In this document: positions 60,726 through 64,000 of the stretch, one piece after another
How positions within the stretch are numbered: position 1 is the stretch's first letter
Layout: the number at the start of each line of letters is the position of its first letter
Source: Roseovarius nubinhibens ISM
Lineage (GTDB): Bacteria > Pseudomonadota > Alphaproteobacteria > Rhodobacterales > Rhodobacteraceae
DNA length: 64,000 nucleotides
Assembly: GCF_000152625.1 (NCBI RefSeq)
Contig: NZ_CH724156.1
Span: forward strand, 566,966 to 630,965
Direction: 5' to 3'
Made by a program: the position numbers and the translations under genes
The notes under the pieces: generated by a model
Database searches by the model: none
What the model was told of the DNA's origin: nothing
Seen by the model: only the letters and a program-made list of their open reading frames with translations

Positions 60726-61595
60726 ATGCGATTGGTATTTGGATTGGTTTTGATCGTCGGCATCGGCCTGGCGGGATTTGCCGTTTACATGGCAAAATCC
60801 GTGATTCAGGGATACCGGACAGAACTCAACAGCGCGCGCGCGGCCAATCAGCCGGCGATCAAGACCGTGGATGTCTATGTCGCCAAACGCGCCCTCGCCT
60901 ATGGCGACCGTCTCACCAAGGAGGACGTCGTTCAGGTGAAATACCCGGCCCGCGCCCTTCCCGAAGGCGTGTTCCAGACCGTCGAGGATCTCTTCCCCGA
61001 GGGTCAGAAAGAATTCCGCACCGTCCTGCGGGCGATGGAGAAATACGAGGCGCTGCTTGGCGTCAAGGTCACCGCCCCCGGCGAAGATGCCGGCATCCTG
61101 ACCAAGCTCGAGCGCGGCAAACGCGCCTTCGCCATCAAGGTGGACACCACCTCTGGCGTCGCGGGTTTCCTGCGTCCTGGCGATCGTGTCGATGTCTATT
61201 GGACCGGCAACACCGGCCGGGGCGGGCTGCGCACCGAAGGCGACAGCACCGGCGACGTGACCAAGCTCATCCTCACCGGCGTCAATCTGATTGCCGTGGA
61301 TCAGTCGTCCAACGACCAAACCACCGGCGCCATTCTGGCACGGACCGTGACCGTCGCGGTGTCGCCGCAAGAGGTCGCCGCCCTCGCCCAGGCTCAGGCC
61401 ACCGGCAAGCTCACGCTCTCCCTGCTCGGCACCAAGGAAGACACTATCGCCGAGGTGATCGAGGTCGACCAATCCTCCCTGCTCGGCCTGCAACAGGTGC
61501 AAAAGCAGGTGCAGGCGCCCGTCGAACAGGTCTGCACGATCAAGTCCCGACGTGGTGGCGAAGTGGTGGTCACCGAGATCCCCTGCACCAATTGA
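60726..61595 (+). CDS. cpaB: Flp pilus assembly protein CpaB (RcpC)
   Basis: 289 residues. One N-terminal helix (LVFGLVLIVGIGLAGFAVYM), then an SAF domain (VYVAKRALAYGDRLTKEDV) and the RcpC/CpaB domain (KRAFAIKVDTTSGVAGFLRPGDRVDV). It is a periplasmic partner of the CpaC secretin. The gene lies 124 bp after pilin 2. A hairpin follows before cpaC. Confidence 0.94.
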   Translation: MRLVFGLVLIVGIGLAGFAVYMAKSVIQGYRTELNSARAANQPAIKTVDVYVAKRALAYGDRLTKEDVVQVKYPARALPEGVFQTVEDLFPEGQKEFRTVLRAMEKYEALLGVKVTAPGEDAGILTKLERGKRAFAIKVDTTSGVAGFLRPGDRVDVYWTGNTGRGGLRTEGDSTGDVTKLILTGVNLIAVDQSSNDQTTGAILARTVTVAVSPQEVAALAQAQATGKLTLSLLGTKEDTIAEVIEVDQSSLLGLQQVQKQVQAPVEQVCTIKSRRGGEVVVTEIPCTN

Positions 61596-61619
61596 TCGGA
61601 TCGCAAAGCCACAAGAATT

Positions 61620-61645
61620 CAGGGCGTTCCGCACGGGACGCCCTG
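61620..61645 (+). terminator. Hairpin between cpaB and cpaC
   Basis: CAGGGCGT (61620-61627) pairs with ACGCCCTG (61638-61645). No T-tract follows directly, so it may be a weak terminator or an mRNA-end stabiliser. The 211-bp gap to cpaC is AT-rich downstream of it and may carry a promoter. Confidence 0.5.
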
Positions 61646-61806
61646 TTGGTTTCACGTAGCATTCCTGCAACTATTGCCCGTACAAAGCGGGAAACATGCA
61701 GCATTTTCCTTTGTTCCTTGATAAAAAATGCGAATTAGCGCAGTCTGAGCGCAATATTGGGCAAGAAGACCCACATAACTGAGGCGTGATCGGAAGGCAG
61801 GTCACA

Positions 61807-63228
61807 ATGAAAATTAAATCTATTTGCATCGCGGCCCTATTGGGGGTCGCCATCTTTGCAGGACAGGCACCTTCGCCGGTGTCGGCAGAAAATCTTCACG
61901 TGGTACGCAAGGGCGCGTCCCGCGACATCTCTGTTTCCATGAACCGCGCGATTGTGGTCGAGAGCGATGTTCCCTTCGCGGAGCTCAGCGTCGCCAACGC
62001 CTCCATCGCGGATTTCTCTACATTGTCGGATCGCACGATCTACCTCCTCGGCAAGGCCCCCGGCCGCACGACGCTGACGCTGCTCGACGAGGCCGGTCGG
62101 CTGATCACCAATGTCGAAATCCATGTCAGCGCCGATATTTCCGAATTCAAGGAACGGCTCCGGCAGATCCTGCCCAATGAGAAAATCGAAGTGCGCACCG
62201 CCAATGACGGGATCGTGCTCTCCGGCGTGGTCTCCTCGACCCCGCGGATGCAGCGCGCCCTCGACCTGGCCCAGCGCTACGCCCCGGAACGGGTCTCGAA
62301 CCTGATGTCGGTCTCCGGCAAACAGCAGGTCATGCTCAAGGTCCGCTTTGCCGAGATGCAGCGCAGCGTCTCCAAGAGCCTCGGCACCTCGCTCTTCATC
62401 GACGGGCTGAGCAACGCGGGCATCGGCGGCGCGATTTCAACCAACGGCATCGGCAGCTCGGCCCAGACCCCCGTCGGCGTTCAGCCTGGTACCGGCACCG
62501 CTGGCACCAACAACGGCGCCGCGTTCATCGGTCTGAACGCCGGGTCCGCCCAAGTCGGAATCCTGATCCAAGCGCTTGAAAGCAAAGGGCTTGTTCGCAC
62601 GCTGGCGGAGCCGAACCTCACCGCCCTGTCGGGCCAAGAGGCCAATTTCCTCGCCGGTGGCGAATACCCGATCCCGGTGGCCCAGGAAGAAGGCGCCATC
62701 GCCGTCGAATTCAAACCTTTCGGCGTGCAGCTCAACTTCGTGCCCTACGTGCTCGACGACGAGGTGATCAACCTCGAGATTGCCGCTGCCGTCTCCTCCA
62801 TCGACCCGAGCAATGGCTATAGCGACGGCACGATCACCATCGCCGGCTTCCGCACCCGCTCGACCTCGACCACCGTATCCTTGCGCGACGGCGACAGCTT
62901 TGCCATCGCCGGGCTCCTGCAGGATGATTTCGAGGACACCAACGGCCAGGTGCCATGGCTTGGCGATCTGCCGATCCTCGGCGCCCTCTTCCGCAGCGCC
63001 AATTATCAGCGCTCGCAGACCGAGCTGGTGATCATTGTCACCGCCCATCTGGTCACGCCCACCCGGGGCGAGGCGCTTGCCCTGCCCACCGACCGGGTGC
63101 TGCCCCCCTCCGAGGCGGATCTCTTCCTCAATGGCCGGGTCGCCCGTCAGGTGCGCAACTCCAAAGGCAGCGTCGGTGAAGTGGCCAAGCAGGACTTCAA
63201 CGGCTCCTATGGCTATGTGATGGATTGA
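61807..63228 (+). CDS. cpaC: Tad/Flp pilus secretin CpaC (RcpA)
   Basis: 473 residues. Signal peptide (MKIKSICIAALLGVAIFAG), an N-terminal pilus-assembly domain (SVSMNRAIVVESDVPFAELS, YLLGKAPGRTTLTL), a BON-like segment around residues 105-160, and the C-terminal secretin domain (VGILIQALESKGLVRTLAEP, ANFLAGGEYPIPV). It forms the outer-membrane pore for the pilus. The ATG at 61807 gives the proper signal peptide. Confidence 0.95.
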   Translation: MKIKSICIAALLGVAIFAGQAPSPVSAENLHVVRKGASRDISVSMNRAIVVESDVPFAELSVANASIADFSTLSDRTIYLLGKAPGRTTLTLLDEAGRLITNVEIHVSADISEFKERLRQILPNEKIEVRTANDGIVLSGVVSSTPRMQRALDLAQRYAPERVSNLMSVSGKQQVMLKVRFAEMQRSVSKSLGTSLFIDGLSNAGIGGAISTNGIGSSAQTPVGVQPGTGTAGTNNGAAFIGLNAGSAQVGILIQALESKGLVRTLAEPNLTALSGQEANFLAGGEYPIPVAQEEGAIAVEFKPFGVQLNFVPYVLDDEVINLEIAAAVSSIDPSNGYSDGTITIAGFRTRSTSTTVSLRDGDSFAIAGLLQDDFEDTNGQVPWLGDLPILGALFRSANYQRSQTELVIIVTAHLVTPTRGEALALPTDRVLPPSEADLFLNGRVARQVRNSKGSVGEVAKQDFNGSYGYVMD

Positions 63229-63244
63229 TGAGGGGAGAGGGACA

Positions 63245-63907
63245 ATGAAACATACCACAACTTTCCTCGCGCTACTGGCCCTGGCTGGCTGTGCGGCACC
63301 GGGCAGCGAAGTCTACCGCTCCTATCACAGCGAGGCGGGCGCCCTCGTCGACACCGGCAGCTTCGGCAACGCCACCATGCAAAACCAGCATGCGATGACC
63401 AATGAGGGGGCCTATGTCTACAACCTCTCGCATCGCTTCGCTAATGAGGTGGCCACCACGGTCAACTTCGCCTTCAACTCGGCCCAGCTCGATGCCGGCG
63501 CCCGCGACACGCTGCGCGAACAGGCGCATTGGATCCGGCAATTCCCCGAGGTCCGCTTCCGCGTCTATGGCCACACCGACAAGGTCGGCTCGCATGGCTA
63601 TAACAAGGCCCTCGGCATGGCCCGCGCCCGTGCCGTGGTCGCCTATCTCGCCAGCCAAGGCATCAGCACCTCGCGGCTCGAGGCGGTCGCCTCTTTCGGC
63701 GAGACGCAACCGCTGATCGTCACCGAAGGCCGCGAACGCCGCAACCGCCGCACCGTGACCGAAGTCAGCGGTTTTGTGAAATCGAACCCGATCATCATGG
63801 ACGGCAAATATGCCGAGGTGGTCTATCGCGAATATATCAAGAGCGCGGTCTCCGGCGCGAGATGGACCATCGTTGGCGACGCCGGCTCCTCCGAAGGGTC
63901 AGAGTAA
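63245..63907 (+). CDS. OmpA-like lipoprotein of the Tad locus
   Basis: 220 residues. The lipobox LAGC at residues 13-16 (MKHTTTFLALLALAGCAAP) predicts an outer-membrane lipoprotein. The OmpA C-like peptidoglycan-binding domain spans about 80-175 (NFAFNSAQLDAGARDTL; RVYGHTDKVGSHGYNKALG; RRNRRTV). It lies 16 bp after cpaC, where Tad loci of this group often have such a gene, and may anchor the secretin to peptidoglycan. Confidence 0.92.
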   Translation: MKHTTTFLALLALAGCAAPGSEVYRSYHSEAGALVDTGSFGNATMQNQHAMTNEGAYVYNLSHRFANEVATTVNFAFNSAQLDAGARDTLREQAHWIRQFPEVRFRVYGHTDKVGSHGYNKALGMARARAVVAYLASQGISTSRLEAVASFGETQPLIVTEGRERRNRRTVTEVSGFVKSNPIIMDGKYAEVVYREYIKSAVSGARWTIVGDAGSSEGSE

Positions 63908-63950
63908 CACAAACGAGTTTCTCCCTGCCCGGCTTGTCCGGGACACCTAA

Positions 63951-63977
63951 AAGCCCGCCGCGACTAGGCGGGTTTTT
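63951..63977 (+). terminator. Rho-independent terminator after the OmpA-like gene
   Basis: CCCGCC (63954-63959) and GGCGGG (63967-63972) with a 7-nt loop and five T residues at once after the stem. It suggests that the downstream part of the Tad locus, beyond the window, is separately or attenuatedly expressed. Confidence 0.8.
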
Positions 63978-64000
63978 CTTTGTCTCTAATGACCGCACAA

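Overview
This is a GC-rich chromosomal window with the gene content of a Rhodobacteraceae (Roseobacter/Rhodobacter-type) alphaproteobacterium. Supporting signs are the block ctaC-ctaB-coxF-ctaG-ctaE-surf1-thrC-M16 peptidase, several TRAP and ABC uptake operons each paired with a regulator, rpmH-rnpA-yidD, and a Tad/Cpa pilus locus. The taxon is inferred from gene content and order; no database search was possible.

Layout. 1-10,994: a catabolic locus. On the minus strand are a molybdopterin S-/N-oxide reductase (cut by the window edge), a class III aminotransferase, a beta-keto acid cleavage enzyme (BKACE/DUF849) and a flavinylated dimethylglycine-dehydrogenase-like demethylase. Divergent from these are an RpiR regulator and a TAXI-type TRAP importer with a fused permease and a UspA-like protein. 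11,064-13,956: an ABC-2 exporter pair and a DMT permease. 14,051-20,090: a cupin, a DadA/PuuB-like flavin oxidase and an IclR regulator, divergent from a taurine/nitrate-type ABC importer whose permease has an inserted extracytoplasmic segment. 20,178-27,084: a LysR regulator divergent from a DctMPQ-type TRAP importer and two amidohydrolases, likely for N-acylated or cyclic amides.

27,167-36,443 is the most unusual part. Seven minus-strand genes all overlap their neighbours by 1-14 bp. In transcription order they are a class I HMG-CoA reductase, a UbiA-family prenyltransferase, a PEP-synthase-like dikinase without the PEP/pyruvate barrel, a BtaA-like (DUF3419) aminocarboxypropyl transferase, a polytopic DGK1/VTE5-like prenol kinase with an extra membrane half, a GNAT-like protein and an AMP-forming acyl ligase. 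HMG-CoA reductase is unexpected here because these bacteria normally make isoprenoids by the MEP route and no other mevalonate gene is visible. The set reads as an undescribed pathway for a prenylated or acylated, membrane-associated amino-acid lipid. It ends about 0.5 kb from a tRNA-Arg(ACG) gene, a common island position.

36,998-59,672 is mostly core: tRNA-Arg, an orphan histidine kinase, a disulfide oxidoreductase with a TVP38-family protein, rpmH-rnpA-yidD behind a good sigma-70 promoter, the cytochrome c oxidase assembly block, tldD, dprA, topA, an L,D-transpeptidase, a DMT permease, succinyl-CoA:3-oxoacid CoA-transferase and a lytic transglycosylase. 60,023 to the end begins a Tad locus: two Flp-like pilins with an altered E5-Y6 signature, cpaB, cpaC and an OmpA-like lipoprotein.

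Four intergenic copies of a repeat built from 11-bp units (core ACCGACG) lie near 13,973, 20,112, 41,885 and 52,736, three of them between convergent genes. Palindromic operator candidates lie at the RpiR, IclR and LysR divergent promoters.
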